Origin: Oscillospiraceae bacterium
GTDB taxonomy: Bacteria > Bacillota > Clostridia > Oscillospirales > Acutalibacteraceae
NCBI GenBank assembly: GCA_015065965.1
Contig: SVPH01000011.1
Span: 1 to 64,000 of the forward strand
Length of the DNA stretch: 64,000 bases
Direction of reading: 5' to 3'
The notes under the pieces are model-generated. The model saw only the letters and a program-made list of their open reading frames with translations. It did not search any database and was not told where the DNA came from. How positions within the stretch are numbered: the first letter of the stretch is position 1; every line of letters starts with the position of its first letter. The translations under genes were made by a program, and so were the position numbers. Below, in pieces: positions 29,078-37,602 of this stretch.

Positions 29078-30226
29078 ATGAAAAATAAGCAGGCTGTTTA
29101 TCAGATAATTGCGGTTTTTGTTTCCGCACTGCTTATTTTGTTTGCTTATCTTTATGTTGGGGACGGCGGCTCGATTTTTAAAGGCACAATGGAAGGCGAA
29201 ACATTAAAATGCAAGGTTATCCGTGTGAACGATGTCTTAACTGATAATGTCAGCGGAGAAAGCGAGTTTGTAACAGTACTTTTTAAGGCGCAGGTGCGTA
29301 ACGGTGAACTCCGCGGCAAAACAATTGATGTTGTTCAGGAGATTGACAAGTCTTATGTTTTTTGTCCTAAACAGGTTGAGCAGGGTGATGATATCCTTGT
29401 TGAGGGTTACACCCAAAACGGCGAACGGCAGTTTTACTTCGGCGATTATGTTCGTGTAACGCCGCTTATATGGCTGCTTATCGTATTCTGCGCACTGATA
29501 ATTGTATTTTCAAAAATGCAGGGGCTTAAAACGGTTATTTCGCTTGCGTTAACCTGCCTTTCGGTTTTTGTTGTGCTTATACCCGCAATTCTTAACGGAC
29601 ATAATATTTATTTTTGGTCAGTAGCGGTTTGTGTATATATTACCGTTATGACACTGAGTATTGTCAGCGGATTTACTATAAAATCTCTTTGCGCAGGTAT
29701 CGGCTGTGTCTGCGGCGTTATCTGCTCGGGACTGATAGTGCTGATAATGGATAAATTCTTGAATATGACGGGAATGTTGGAGGAGGAGTCTGTTTATCTT
29801 CTCCAACTTTACCCTGATAACCCAATAAATCTTAAAGCAATTATTTTTGCGATGATAATTGTCGGCGCAGTCGGTGCGGTAATGGATGTTGCTATGTCAA
29901 TTTCCTCTTCACTATATGAACTGCGCATAAAATCACCTGCAATTTCTTCAAAAGAACTAATGAAGTCAGGCTTTGTTATCGGCAGAGATATGATGGGCAC
30001 AATGGCAAACACGCTTGTTCTGGCTTATATAGGCAGTTCGTTGACTTGTGTTTTGCTTCTTGTTGCGTACAACGCTAACATCGAGCAGGTTATCAATAAA
30101 GAAATGATAGTTGCGGAAATTCTGCAGGCTCTTGCGGGCAGTCTCGGTATTCTTCTTACCCTGCCGCTTACAAGTGCGGTTTGTTCCGTAATTTATAAGG
30201 AGGGTCAATCAAATGCCGCTCGTTAA
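29078..30226 (+). CDS. YibE/F family membrane protein
   Basis: A 382-aa protein: an N-terminal helix (about 8-28), a soluble domain of about 90 residues outside the membrane, then seven or so helices (about 127 to 370). The conserved MDVAMSISSSLYEL identifies the YibE/F family. Its role is unknown. The last 14 bases overlap the aldolase gene and carry its ribosome site, so the two are cotranslated. Confidence 0.85.
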   Translation: MKNKQAVYQIIAVFVSALLILFAYLYVGDGGSIFKGTMEGETLKCKVIRVNDVLTDNVSGESEFVTVLFKAQVRNGELRGKTIDVVQEIDKSYVFCPKQVEQGDDILVEGYTQNGERQFYFGDYVRVTPLIWLLIVFCALIIVFSKMQGLKTVISLALTCLSVFVVLIPAILNGHNIYFWSVAVCVYITVMTLSIVSGFTIKSLCAGIGCVCGVICSGLIVLIMDKFLNMTGMLEEESVYLLQLYPDNPINLKAIIFAMIIVGAVGAVMDVAMSISSSLYELRIKSPAISSKELMKSGFVIGRDMMGTMANTLVLAYIGSSLTCVLLLVAYNANIEQVINKEMIVAEILQALAGSLGILLTLPLTSAVCSVIYKEGQSNAAR

Positions 30227-31058
30227 TATGGCTCCGCTTCTTCAAAAAGCAAGGAAGGGCGGCTATGCAGTAGGCAGTTTCAGCGTTGCAAACATGGAAA
30301 TGGTTCTCGGCGTGCTCAAAGCGGTTGAGGAAACCAAAAGCCCTGCTATAATTCAGATAGCAGAAGTAAGGCTCAATCATTCACCGCTTGAACTTATCGG
30401 TCCTCTTATGGTTGCAGCGGCAAAGAACAGTTCGGTGCCTGTTGCGGTTCATTTTGATCATGGTAAAACGGCTGAAAAAATCAGGCAAGCACTTGATATA
30501 GGTTTTACAAGCGTTATGTTTGACGGTTCGCATCTTCCGTTTGAGGAAAATGTGCGGATAACTGCTCAGACAAAGAAACTCGCTGATGAATACGGAGCGG
30601 ACTGCGAAGGCGAGATTGGCTGTGTCGGCGGCAGTGAGGACGGCAGCGAGGATATTGCAATTAACTGCACTTCGCCTGCACAGGCACTTGAGTTTTATGA
30701 AAAAACAGGCGTTGATGCGCTTGCTGTTGCAATAGGCAATGCACACGGAAACTATAAACAGACGCCGAAACTTCGGTTCGATATTCTTGAAGAAACTTCA
30801 AATCTTGTTAATGTACCGCTTGTTTTGCATGGCGGAACAGGTATTTTGCCCGAAGACTTCAAAAAATGCGTAAAACTCGGCATTAATAAAATAAATATTG
30901 CGACTGCAACTTTTGACAGCGTTGAAAAGTCGGTAAGAACATCGTATGGAAACAAAAGTATCAACGGTTACTACGATTTGCAGACGGCAGAGGTTGAGGG
31001 TGCATATCTTAACGCACTGAAACATATAGAAATATTTGGCTGCGCAAACAAAGCGTGA
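30213..31058 (+). CDS. Class II fructose-bisphosphate-type aldolase (IolJ-like)
   Basis: A zinc-dependent aldolase of 281 aa. Zinc ligands and catalytic residues are in place: HFDHGKT (Asp82, His83), EGEIG (about 132-136), GNAHG (His178) and VLHGGTG (His206). The class includes FBP, tagatose-1,6-bisphosphate and the inositol-pathway 6-phospho-5-dehydro-2-deoxygluconate aldolase (IolJ). The next gene is the kinase that makes the IolJ substrate, so IolJ is favoured, but sequence motifs alone do not separate these activities. Confidence 0.85.
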   Translation: MPLVNMAPLLQKARKGGYAVGSFSVANMEMVLGVLKAVEETKSPAIIQIAEVRLNHSPLELIGPLMVAAAKNSSVPVAVHFDHGKTAEKIRQALDIGFTSVMFDGSHLPFEENVRITAQTKKLADEYGADCEGEIGCVGGSEDGSEDIAINCTSPAQALEFYEKTGVDALAVAIGNAHGNYKQTPKLRFDILEETSNLVNVPLVLHGGTGILPEDFKKCVKLGINKINIATATFDSVEKSVRTSYGNKSINGYYDLQTAEVEGAYLNALKHIEIFGCANKA

Positions 31059-31073
31059 AAGGATGAAATATAA

Positions 31074-32093
31074 ATGAGTTACATTGAGTTTGACAAAACA
31101 AAACCTCTTGATGTTATCCCTATCGGTCGAATTGCAATCGACTTTAACCCCACAGATATGAATATGCCTCTTTCGCAGAGCAGCAATTTCAATAAGTATG
31201 TAGGTGGTTCACCTGCTAATATTGCAGTCGGTCTTGCAAGGCTTGGCGCAAAGTGCGGATTTATCGCAAGAGTGTCCGATGACCAGTTCGGCGATTATGT
31301 TGAAAACTATTTCAAAGCAGACGGCATTGATGTTTCGCATGTTTTCAGATGCGAAAATGGTGAAAATCTCGGCCTTACTTTCACTGAAATACTCAGCCCT
31401 ACACAGAGCAGCATTCTTATGTACCGCGAAGGCGTTGCAGACCTTCAGGTTTGTGTTGACGATGTAGACGAGGAGTATATCAAGCAGGCAAAGGCTGTTG
31501 TTATTTCGGGTACAGCCCTCTGCGCAAGCCCGTCAAGAGAGGCTGCGCTTAAAACTCTCTTCCTTGCAAAGAAAAACGGTGTTGTTGTTATTTTTGATAT
31601 TGACTACAGAAGTTACACGTGGAAGAACAAAGACGAAATTTCAATTTATTATTCAATAGCAGCAAAGAACAGCGATATTATCCTTGGTTCAAGGGAAGAA
31701 TTTGACCTTACCGAGGCTGTTGAAGGCGTTTGTGCGAGCGATGAGGAATCGGCAGCACGCTGGTTCTCATACGGCAATAAGATTGTAATTATTAAACACG
31801 GCAAAGAAGGCTCTGTTGCTTATCTTAATGACGGTTCGGCTTATAAAGTCAAGCCTTTCCCCGTAAAGATGCTCAAAGGCTTCGGCGGCGGCGACGGCTA
31901 TGCATCAGCATTCATCTATTCACTTCTCAACGGTAAGAGTGTTCCGGATGCACTTGAATTTGCAACCGCTTCCGCATCAATGCTTGTTTCGGCTCACAGT
32001 TGCTCGGCTGCTATGCCTTCAGCACAGGCTGTTCAGGAATTTATTGATAAAACCAAGCCCACATCAGGCGAGGTTATTGAAAAGATAAAGTAA
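31074..32093 (+). CDS. iolC: 5-dehydro-2-deoxygluconokinase (IolC-like PfkB kinase)
   Basis: A ribokinase/PfkB-family sugar kinase of 339 aa. The N-terminus with IGRIAIDFNPTDMNMP and YVGGSPANIAVGLARLG follows the IolC pattern; the ATP/catalytic motif reads GFGGGDGYASAF, with the catalytic Asp retained but GAGD altered to GGGD. In the inositol pathway IolC phosphorylates 5-dehydro-2-deoxy-gluconate for cleavage by the aldolase encoded just upstream. iolB, iolD, iolE and iolG are absent from the window, so the pathway is incomplete locally. Confidence 0.85.
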   Translation: MSYIEFDKTKPLDVIPIGRIAIDFNPTDMNMPLSQSSNFNKYVGGSPANIAVGLARLGAKCGFIARVSDDQFGDYVENYFKADGIDVSHVFRCENGENLGLTFTEILSPTQSSILMYREGVADLQVCVDDVDEEYIKQAKAVVISGTALCASPSREAALKTLFLAKKNGVVVIFDIDYRSYTWKNKDEISIYYSIAAKNSDIILGSREEFDLTEAVEGVCASDEESAARWFSYGNKIVIIKHGKEGSVAYLNDGSAYKVKPFPVKMLKGFGGGDGYASAFIYSLLNGKSVPDALEFATASASMLVSAHSCSAAMPSAQAVQEFIDKTKPTSGEVIEKIK

Positions 32094-32102
32094 AATAATA
32101 TC

Positions 32103-32126
32103 GGGGGACGATATTTTGTCGTCCCC
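32103..32126 (+). other. Hairpin after iolC
   Basis: GGGGACGA and TCGTCCCC form an 8-bp stem but no T run follows. It may mark a weak or factor-dependent end of the iolC transcript, or an RNA processing point ahead of the tRNA. Confidence 0.45.
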
Positions 32127-32143
32127 TGATAAAGTGAATATTT

Positions 32144-32220
32144 CCGCCCGTGGCGCAGTTGGATAACGCAGCAGATTCCGATTCTGAAGAACGGGGGTTC
32201 AAATCCCTTCGGGCGGGCCA
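32144..32220 (+). tRNA. tRNA-Arg (anticodon CCG)
   Basis: Acceptor CCGCCCG pairs with CGGGCGG, discriminator G, CCA encoded (32218-32220). The D arm (GCGC, loop AGTTGGATA) and T arm (GGGGG, TTCAAAT, CCCTT) fold. The anticodon loop TTCCGAT gives CCG, reading CGG. The stem has one G-A mismatch at its top. It borders the A+T-rich accessory segment that follows. Confidence 0.93.
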
Positions 32221-32332
32221 AACATTGCCTCTTTCGAGGCTAAAAGAAGAAAGAATAGAGAATAAATATGAAATAATAAAATTGCGTTTCGGCGCTGTTT
32301 GTATTATTCTTTATTTTTTCTTCTTTGCTCTT

Positions 32333-32362
32333 TTGAAAATAATATTTTGTTATTAGTATAAA
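32333..32362 (+). promoter_or_regulatory. Possible promoter of the methyltransferase gene
   Basis: TTGAAA (32333-32338), 18-bp spacer, TATAAA (32357-32362). Confidence 0.45.
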
Positions 32363-32401
32363 ATCGGTTAACACTCAAATTCAGCTATCCGAATTTAAAA
32401 A

Positions 32402-32421
32402 AATGATTATCTTAAATCATT
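32402..32421. promoter_or_regulatory. Inverted repeat upstream of the methyltransferase
   Basis: AATGATT and AATCATT with a six-base spacer lie in the untranslated leader. Such dyads often control restriction-modification genes, though no C-protein gene is visible here. Confidence 0.35.
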
Positions 32422-32447
32422 CTATGATTTACTAGAGGCTGATCAAA

Positions 32448-34091
32448 ATGAAAAAAAATTTAAACCAGTTAACATTTTTTGATTTTCTTGAGGACTCAAG
32501 CATTGAAAAAATAACAAACAAAAAAGAATACAGCAAGGGCAATATTATACTGAATGAAGAAACAATCCGACGCTTAAAGAGCTACAACTTGGATGACTAT
32601 ATCAGTGATGTAAGAGAATGTGGTTTAGAAAAAACTTGGGATAATATTTGCCAATTTGTTATTGATAACAAAGAAGAAATTCCTGAGTTTATAAACACAA
32701 AAAATTTTGCTGAACTCTATGAAATAGGACTTGCAACTCAAGATAAAGTTTCAAAGAAAAAAGCCGGTCAGTATTATACTCCGGATGATGTAGCAAGTTT
32801 GATGAGTGAATGGCTGAACAATTGCGAAGGCGATAATGTGTGCGATGTGGCATGCGGAACAGGAAAACTGATATTAACATATTTGGATTTGATTGGCTAT
32901 GAAGAAGCAAGAAAACTGATCTCTTCAGGAAGATTGTATCTTTATGATGTTGATAATGTTGCTTTGAAAATATGTTGGACAACAATCGCTATAAAATATG
33001 GATTGGATATCGCTGATTCAATTAATGATATTTTTTGCGATTTTTTGGATCAGTCAATTACACTTCCTGAAAATTGTAAAGTTATTTCAAATCCTCCCTA
33101 TGCGCATTTATCTGAACTTCAAGGGTACTGGGAGCAAACCGAGGTTTTGCTTGAATCAAGAGAGTATTATTCTGCTTTTATGGAAAAAATTTTTGCTAAG
33201 GCGAGATCTACAGTAATAATTACTCCGTTTAGTTTTATTTCGGGAAACAAGTTCAGGTCGTTGAGAAGAAAAATGTGTGAAATTGGAAGCGGTCATATTG
33301 TTTCCTTTGATAATGTTCCGGGAAATATTTTTTGCGGAAGAAAGCATGGTATATTCAATACAAATACTTCAAATTCTGTCAGAGCGGCAATAACTGTTTT
33401 AAAACAGGGTGAAAAAAGAGGCTTTAGAGTTTCGCCGTTAATAAGATTCAGGAATGAAGAAAGAAAAGAGCTTTTAAAAACAGATGTTCTTGAAAGTGTA
33501 CTACCTGACAATTATCAATTAATAGACGGTGATAATGATACTTTTCAAAAAATTGACAAATGTTTGGTTGATGTTTATAAAACATGGATTAAAAAATCAA
33601 ACTGTAGGCTTAAAGATATAGTATCAAAAGACAAGACATGTTATTTTATTGATATGCCCAACACATGCCGTTATTACACAACTGCAAGTTCCGGAAAATT
33701 AAACAGAACCGGTTCAATTACAGTTTACCTGAACAATACAGAAGATTTTAGCTTTTTGTATTGTTTTATTAATTCAAGTTTTGCGTATTGGTGGTGGCGC
33801 ATATATGACGGCGGAATAACTTATCCGTTCGGCTTGCTTTATAATATGCCTCTTCCTGTGGATTTGTTATCTGAAGATGACAAGGATTTCTTTGCAAAAA
33901 TGAGCAAAAAAATGATTGAAACAGAAAAGGACTATATTGTTACAAAATTGAATGCGGGAGTAGAACAGGAAAACATTAAATTTCCTGAGCAGTATAGAAA
34001 TGAGATAAATGTCAGAATATTGAAAATGCTCGGGCATGATTGCGATGCCTCATTATTCAAAACCATACATGCAAACAGATTTTTTATATGA
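32448..34091 (+). CDS. N6-adenine DNA methyltransferase (type II R-M type)
   Basis: A 547-aa SAM-dependent methylase of the gamma (Eco57I-like) order: motif X region with KAGQYYTPDDVASLM (about 105-120), motif I VCDVACGTGKL (about 130), motif IV NPPYAHL (about 215), then a target-recognition half ending in an aromatic-rich block (AYWWWRIYDGGITYPF, about 445-460). AGAGG precedes the ATG. The next gene, overlapping its 3' end, has a PD-(D/E)xK-like core, so the two probably form a type II restriction-modification pair. The gene is richer in A+T than the housekeeping genes on both sides, suggesting acquisition by transfer. Confidence 0.88.
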   Translation: MKKNLNQLTFFDFLEDSSIEKITNKKEYSKGNIILNEETIRRLKSYNLDDYISDVRECGLEKTWDNICQFVIDNKEEIPEFINTKNFAELYEIGLATQDKVSKKKAGQYYTPDDVASLMSEWLNNCEGDNVCDVACGTGKLILTYLDLIGYEEARKLISSGRLYLYDVDNVALKICWTTIAIKYGLDIADSINDIFCDFLDQSITLPENCKVISNPPYAHLSELQGYWEQTEVLLESREYYSAFMEKIFAKARSTVIITPFSFISGNKFRSLRRKMCEIGSGHIVSFDNVPGNIFCGRKHGIFNTNTSNSVRAAITVLKQGEKRGFRVSPLIRFRNEERKELLKTDVLESVLPDNYQLIDGDNDTFQKIDKCLVDVYKTWIKKSNCRLKDIVSKDKTCYFIDMPNTCRYYTTASSGKLNRTGSITVYLNNTEDFSFLYCFINSSFAYWWWRIYDGGITYPFGLLYNMPLPVDLLSEDDKDFFAKMSKKMIETEKDYIVTKLNAGVEQENIKFPEQYRNEINVRILKMLGHDCDASLFKTIHANRFFI

Positions 34092-35244
34092 CAACACTTT
34101 ATTATATGGGGTTACAGTTGTGGAAAAAATACCTTTAACCAAAGAACAAAAAGAAATAATGAAAGAATTTTACAGCATTGCGCCCACAAAAGTTATATTC
34201 AACAAAAGAGAAAGAGATGAATTGTGGGATAAGGCAAAAGCAAGAACTTTAGATCTTGACTCAGGCTCGTTAAAAGAAAAATGTCCTGCTTTGGAGCATC
34301 AAATCAGAAAAAGTTATGAGTCGGGTAATAATATCCAGTCTGCAGTATTCAGCGAATGTGCATATGCGCAAACATTTGCAAATATGATGGGCTTAGATGT
34401 GTTTGTAAATTGTTATGATACGGCAGATTTTATTCCGATGTCAGTTGCTAATTTACTTACCTCATATCATTTGGTTCCGAGATATGTGTACTCAACATAT
34501 GATAAAAAAAGAATGCTAATTCAGGCAGGCGGTTGCTGCGGAATAGACAGTGCTCTTATCAGTGTAACCGATTTAGAAATTTATACAATTGAATTTAAAG
34601 AACCCGGAGCTAAAGCAAGCGAGCCGGATTTACCGAAATATGGTGAGGATGGAGTGTTGGCTGTTACCGAAAGATGGATTTCTGCCAACCCACAGTTTAA
34701 AGCAATGCTGGAAGAAAAAGAAGGATTAAACTTCTTTGAAGTAATGGGGAATAACATAAAAGATTTCTCAAAGGAAAGCATAGATATTGCAGTTTCTGGC
34801 AATTACACAGGAAAAAAGAAATTTGCTGCGGTAATTTGCACCGAAGATGCAAACGGAAACCTTGTAATGATACCAACCAATCAAGTGTCGGTTTGGGCTG
34901 AAATTGAGGGGGAAATCAGACCGGCAGGAAGAAATCATTATAAAGTTTGGACCCCGGAAGCGTTAAAAGGATTTTTGCTGCAAAAAAATGCCGAAATATC
35001 AGGAATTTCTGTTAAGGTGAAAAAAAGTAATCTTACAGAAAGAAAAGAACGTGGCGGAAACGGAAAAGTATCGGGATATAAGATTACACCTCTTTTCTTT
35101 ATTTATAAGAAGGATTGCATTGAAAAAGATGGTGTTTTACATTTTAATATTACAAAAATAAGACAGCTGAAACCAACGATTACAGCAAAAATGTTTTTTA
35201 AAAATCTCAATCACCCTGATGTAAAAAAATACTATGGTTTTTAA
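34036..35244 (+). CDS. Putative restriction endonuclease, PD-(D/E)xK-like
   Basis: I do not recognise a named family. The core has IDSALI (Asp about 171) followed after about a dozen residues by IYTIEFKEPGAK (Glu186, Lys188), the spacing of a PD-(D/E)xK nuclease active site. Another conserved-looking block, GRNHYKVWTPEAL, comes later. Size (402 aa) suits a type II enzyme. The longest form starts at ATG 34036 inside the methylase gene, but no good ribosome site precedes it; a GTG at 34120 has GGGG six bases upstream and would give 374 aa starting after the methylase stop, and may be the true start. Partnership with the methylase is inferred from overlap. Confidence 0.7.
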   Translation: MIAMPHYSKPYMQTDFLYDNTLLYGVTVVEKIPLTKEQKEIMKEFYSIAPTKVIFNKRERDELWDKAKARTLDLDSGSLKEKCPALEHQIRKSYESGNNIQSAVFSECAYAQTFANMMGLDVFVNCYDTADFIPMSVANLLTSYHLVPRYVYSTYDKKRMLIQAGGCCGIDSALISVTDLEIYTIEFKEPGAKASEPDLPKYGEDGVLAVTERWISANPQFKAMLEEKEGLNFFEVMGNNIKDFSKESIDIAVSGNYTGKKKFAAVICTEDANGNLVMIPTNQVSVWAEIEGEIRPAGRNHYKVWTPEALKGFLLQKNAEISGISVKVKKSNLTERKERGGNGKVSGYKITPLFFIYKKDCIEKDGVLHFNITKIRQLKPTITAKMFFKNLNHPDVKKYYGF

Positions 35245-35295
35245 TTTGTTGTTCGGTAAGACTAGAATTAACACCATGATATCAGTAAATGATTA

Positions 35296-35350
35296 CAGCA
35301 ACAAAGCATCTCTTCTAACAAAAGGGATACTTTGTTGCTGTTTGCATGTA
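35296..35350 (+). terminator. Stem-loop after the R-M pair
   Basis: CAGCAACAAAG and CTTTGTTGCTG form an 11-bp perfect stem with a 33-nt loop, followed only by TTTGC. It may end the R-M transcript. Confidence 0.5.
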
Positions 35351-35370
35351 ACTGGTTTGCTAATATTTTA

Positions 35371-35399
35371 TTGATTTTTTAGGCGAAATATTGTATATT
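35371..35399 (+). promoter_or_regulatory. Promoter of the Vps62-like gene
   Basis: TTGATT (35371-35376), 17-bp spacer, TATATT (35394-35399). Confidence 0.65.
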
Positions 35400-35426
35400 G
35401 AAGTTACGGAAAGGGAGAGTGAAAAT

Positions 35427-36662
35427 ATGAAAAAGATTTTAAAACTAATGATAACAGTCACAATGTTGGTTTCTGTTATTGTTTTTGCAGAATTATCTGC
35501 AAGCGCAGTAAGTTTTGATTCGGATTTACAATATCAGACCGAAAGCAAAGTTACTGTATGGGCAAAAAAAGAATATAAGGGAGCAAGTAAGCAGTTAGGA
35601 ATAGGTGAATATCTGTCTGTCGATTTCAACATCAAAAGTATAACTGTTCCTCAGGAATACGTGGTTTATGTTTATTCTGAAGAGAATTTTGAAGGTGATG
35701 AATATATTTTAAATGACAGCGTTGATAAATTACTCAAAATCAGCCTGACTGACGGTATTTCCTACATAAAACCTATCAGGAGTATTAAGGTGGGTCTTAT
35801 TGAAAGCGATGCCGTTGAAATAACCGATATTGACGATGCGCAAAAAAATCAAATCATGATTGACTACTCGCCGAGAATTCATATGGCGCAGGGTGACCCA
35901 TATCAAGCAGTTTCTATGGACTGGACATTTGAGCATTTTGACCGTGTTATGGATTCAAAAGGTGATTCCCGCCTTGTGATGAGAGAAAAAATTGACGGTC
36001 CGTTTGATATTTGCGAAACTTTCTACGGTGAACAGGAGTCGGCAGTTGCCTATGCTTTTTGGGTAGAAAAAGATAACAATTATGTAGATATTGTTTATTT
36101 TATATACTGCTCTTACGACAGCGGCAAACACATATGGTTGATTAACAGTATGGTCGGCGGGCATCCCGGCGACTGGGAGCATTTCACTCTGAGATTTTTA
36201 ACATATGAAGAGAACGGCAAAAAATATATGCGTCCCGTAAAAACTGCTTTTGCTGCACACACTTTTGCTGAAATTGAAACTTGGGAAGACCTTGAAATGT
36301 ATGATGATACCCATTGTACGATTTATTGTGCAGCAGGTACACACGGTCTTTACCCGCATACAGGCACATATCTTTATATGAATTTTATTGTTGTGCAACT
36401 TAAAGATGTATGCACAAAAGGTGAGGCGTGGGATCTTTGGTTACCGAAAAAACTTGAAACGTTTGAGTTGGTTCCTGAAGAAAGTTGCCGTTCACTTGCA
36501 GGGTCAAAGTGGGCTCCTGTATTCGGTTATGATGTTGAAAATGCAGATGGTCTGGCAATTCTTTATTGGGGAAACGAAGCAACATATCCTCCGTTTATGA
36601 ACAGCGGTCCTCAAGGTCCTCAGTTTAAAACCGAGATGACAAGCAAATCCAGTTTTAAGTAA
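35427..36662 (+). CDS. Secreted beta/gamma-crystallin plus Vps62-like protein
   Basis: The ATG at 35427 (behind AAGGGAGAG) opens with a signal peptide: KK, a hydrophobic core and an Ala-x-Ala-type cleavage site near residue 27. The N-terminal half (about 30-130) looks like a beta/gamma-crystallin fold (VTVWAKKEYKGASKQL, then VVYVYSEENFEGDEY). The C-terminal half resembles Vps62-type proteins: YSPRIHMAQGDPY, then GHPGDWEHFTL (His246 to His252) and GTHGLYPHTGTY. Exported under its own promoter beside an R-M pair. The role is unknown; a secreted lipid- or carbohydrate-active protein or toxin is possible but unsupported by a characterised relative that I can name. Confidence 0.65.
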   Translation: MKKILKLMITVTMLVSVIVFAELSASAVSFDSDLQYQTESKVTVWAKKEYKGASKQLGIGEYLSVDFNIKSITVPQEYVVYVYSEENFEGDEYILNDSVDKLLKISLTDGISYIKPIRSIKVGLIESDAVEITDIDDAQKNQIMIDYSPRIHMAQGDPYQAVSMDWTFEHFDRVMDSKGDSRLVMREKIDGPFDICETFYGEQESAVAYAFWVEKDNNYVDIVYFIYCSYDSGKHIWLINSMVGGHPGDWEHFTLRFLTYEENGKKYMRPVKTAFAAHTFAEIETWEDLEMYDDTHCTIYCAAGTHGLYPHTGTYLYMNFIVVQLKDVCTKGEAWDLWLPKKLETFELVPEESCRSLAGSKWAPVFGYDVENADGLAILYWGNEATYPPFMNSGPQGPQFKTEMTSKSSFK

Positions 36663-36724
36663 TAATATCAATAGAATAACTGTTTGTTGACAAAAAATTT
36701 TACTCGGCAACAGTGAAATGTATA

Positions 36725-36756
36725 TATAAAAAAGGGTCGATTTAAATCGACCCTTT
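36725..36756 (-). terminator. Terminator of the zinc-ribbon gene
   Basis: A perfect 26-bp palindrome (AAAGGGTCGAT and complement) is followed on the minus strand by six T. On the plus strand the tail is weaker, so it may also stop the Vps62-like transcript. Confidence 0.88.
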
Positions 36757-36759
36757 AAT

Positions 36760-37530
36760 TTATGCGTTTGCTGTTTCTTCTTCTGTTATTTCGGTATCTT
36801 CTTTTGTTTCCTTATCTTTTTCAAAAGAGTCAAGGTCAACTTTCTGGCGTGATACCATAAAGTTTGTGATTGACGAAACAAGGAAAAGTGCACCGCTTAC
36901 AAAAACGCCCCAACTCGGGCCGCACTGAATTGCATCAGCAAGTGTGCTTGCTTCCATCATAGCCGAGAATTGGCTGAAACAGAATGCGCTTGCAAACATC
37001 ATTCCGCTTGCAATAAAGTTAGTTATGGCAAGACCGAGACTGTTGAATTTTTTGAAATTAAGCATCAGGAAAACAAGGCTTACGAGCAGCGAGAGTGCTG
37101 AAAGCACAACAAAAAGAATTGAAAGCATGAATCTTAAGGCTGTGTCACCTATAATGTCCGATGCAGGAGCCTTAAAAATGCCGAGAATATCAAAATTCAT
37201 TATGTTCATAACAAGAGAAATTGCGTTGATTGTTATGTTTTCATTGCAAAAGGGGATTGAAACCGCCATCGTGCCAAGGGGAAGAAGGAATGAAAACAGG
37301 GGAAGAACGCTGATTGGTATTCTTGCAATTCTAAGTTTTGTACCAATGAACGAATACCTGAATTTTTTCATGGTTTCGCGAAGTTTTGCAAAAGCGGCTT
37401 CTGCCTCTATCGCATCCTGTTCAAGTCTGTTTTCCCAGTCATAGTTTGCTATATTAACACCGCAGTCTGGGCACTCTGCCTTAACATTCCATATATGGAG
37501 TTTGCGGTCACATTTGGGACATCTTGCCAT
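36760..37530 (-). CDS. Zinc-ribbon membrane protein, unknown function
   Basis: The 256-aa protein starts with a four-cysteine zinc ribbon (CPKC at 4-7, CPDC at 20-23), then a helical linker and about four hydrophobic segments (roughly 72-92, 100-120, 130-160, 165-225), ending in a Glu/Lys/Thr-rich tail. No named family recognised. It lies downstream of araD on the same strand, 72 bp apart, and has its own terminator. Confidence 0.75.
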   Translation of the reverse strand: MARCPKCDRKLHIWNVKAECPDCGVNIANYDWENRLEQDAIEAEAAFAKLRETMKKFRYSFIGTKLRIARIPISVLPLFSFLLPLGTMAVSIPFCNENITINAISLVMNIMNFDILGIFKAPASDIIGDTALRFMLSILFVVLSALSLLVSLVFLMLNFKKFNSLGLAITNFIASGMMFASAFCFSQFSAMMEASTLADAIQCGPSWGVFVSGALFLVSSITNFMVSRQKVDLDSFEKDKETKEDTEITEEETANA

Positions 37531-37602
37531 AAAATCACACCTTTTATTGATTTTGTGTATCTGTTAGATATTCTATATTGCTGATTGTATTATGTCAAGT
37601 AA

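Noticed and set aside
32144-36662. Genomic island with a tRNA-derived attachment site
   Set aside because: No second copy of the tRNA-Arg 3' end was seen near 35.2 or 36.7 kb and no integrase lies in the segment.
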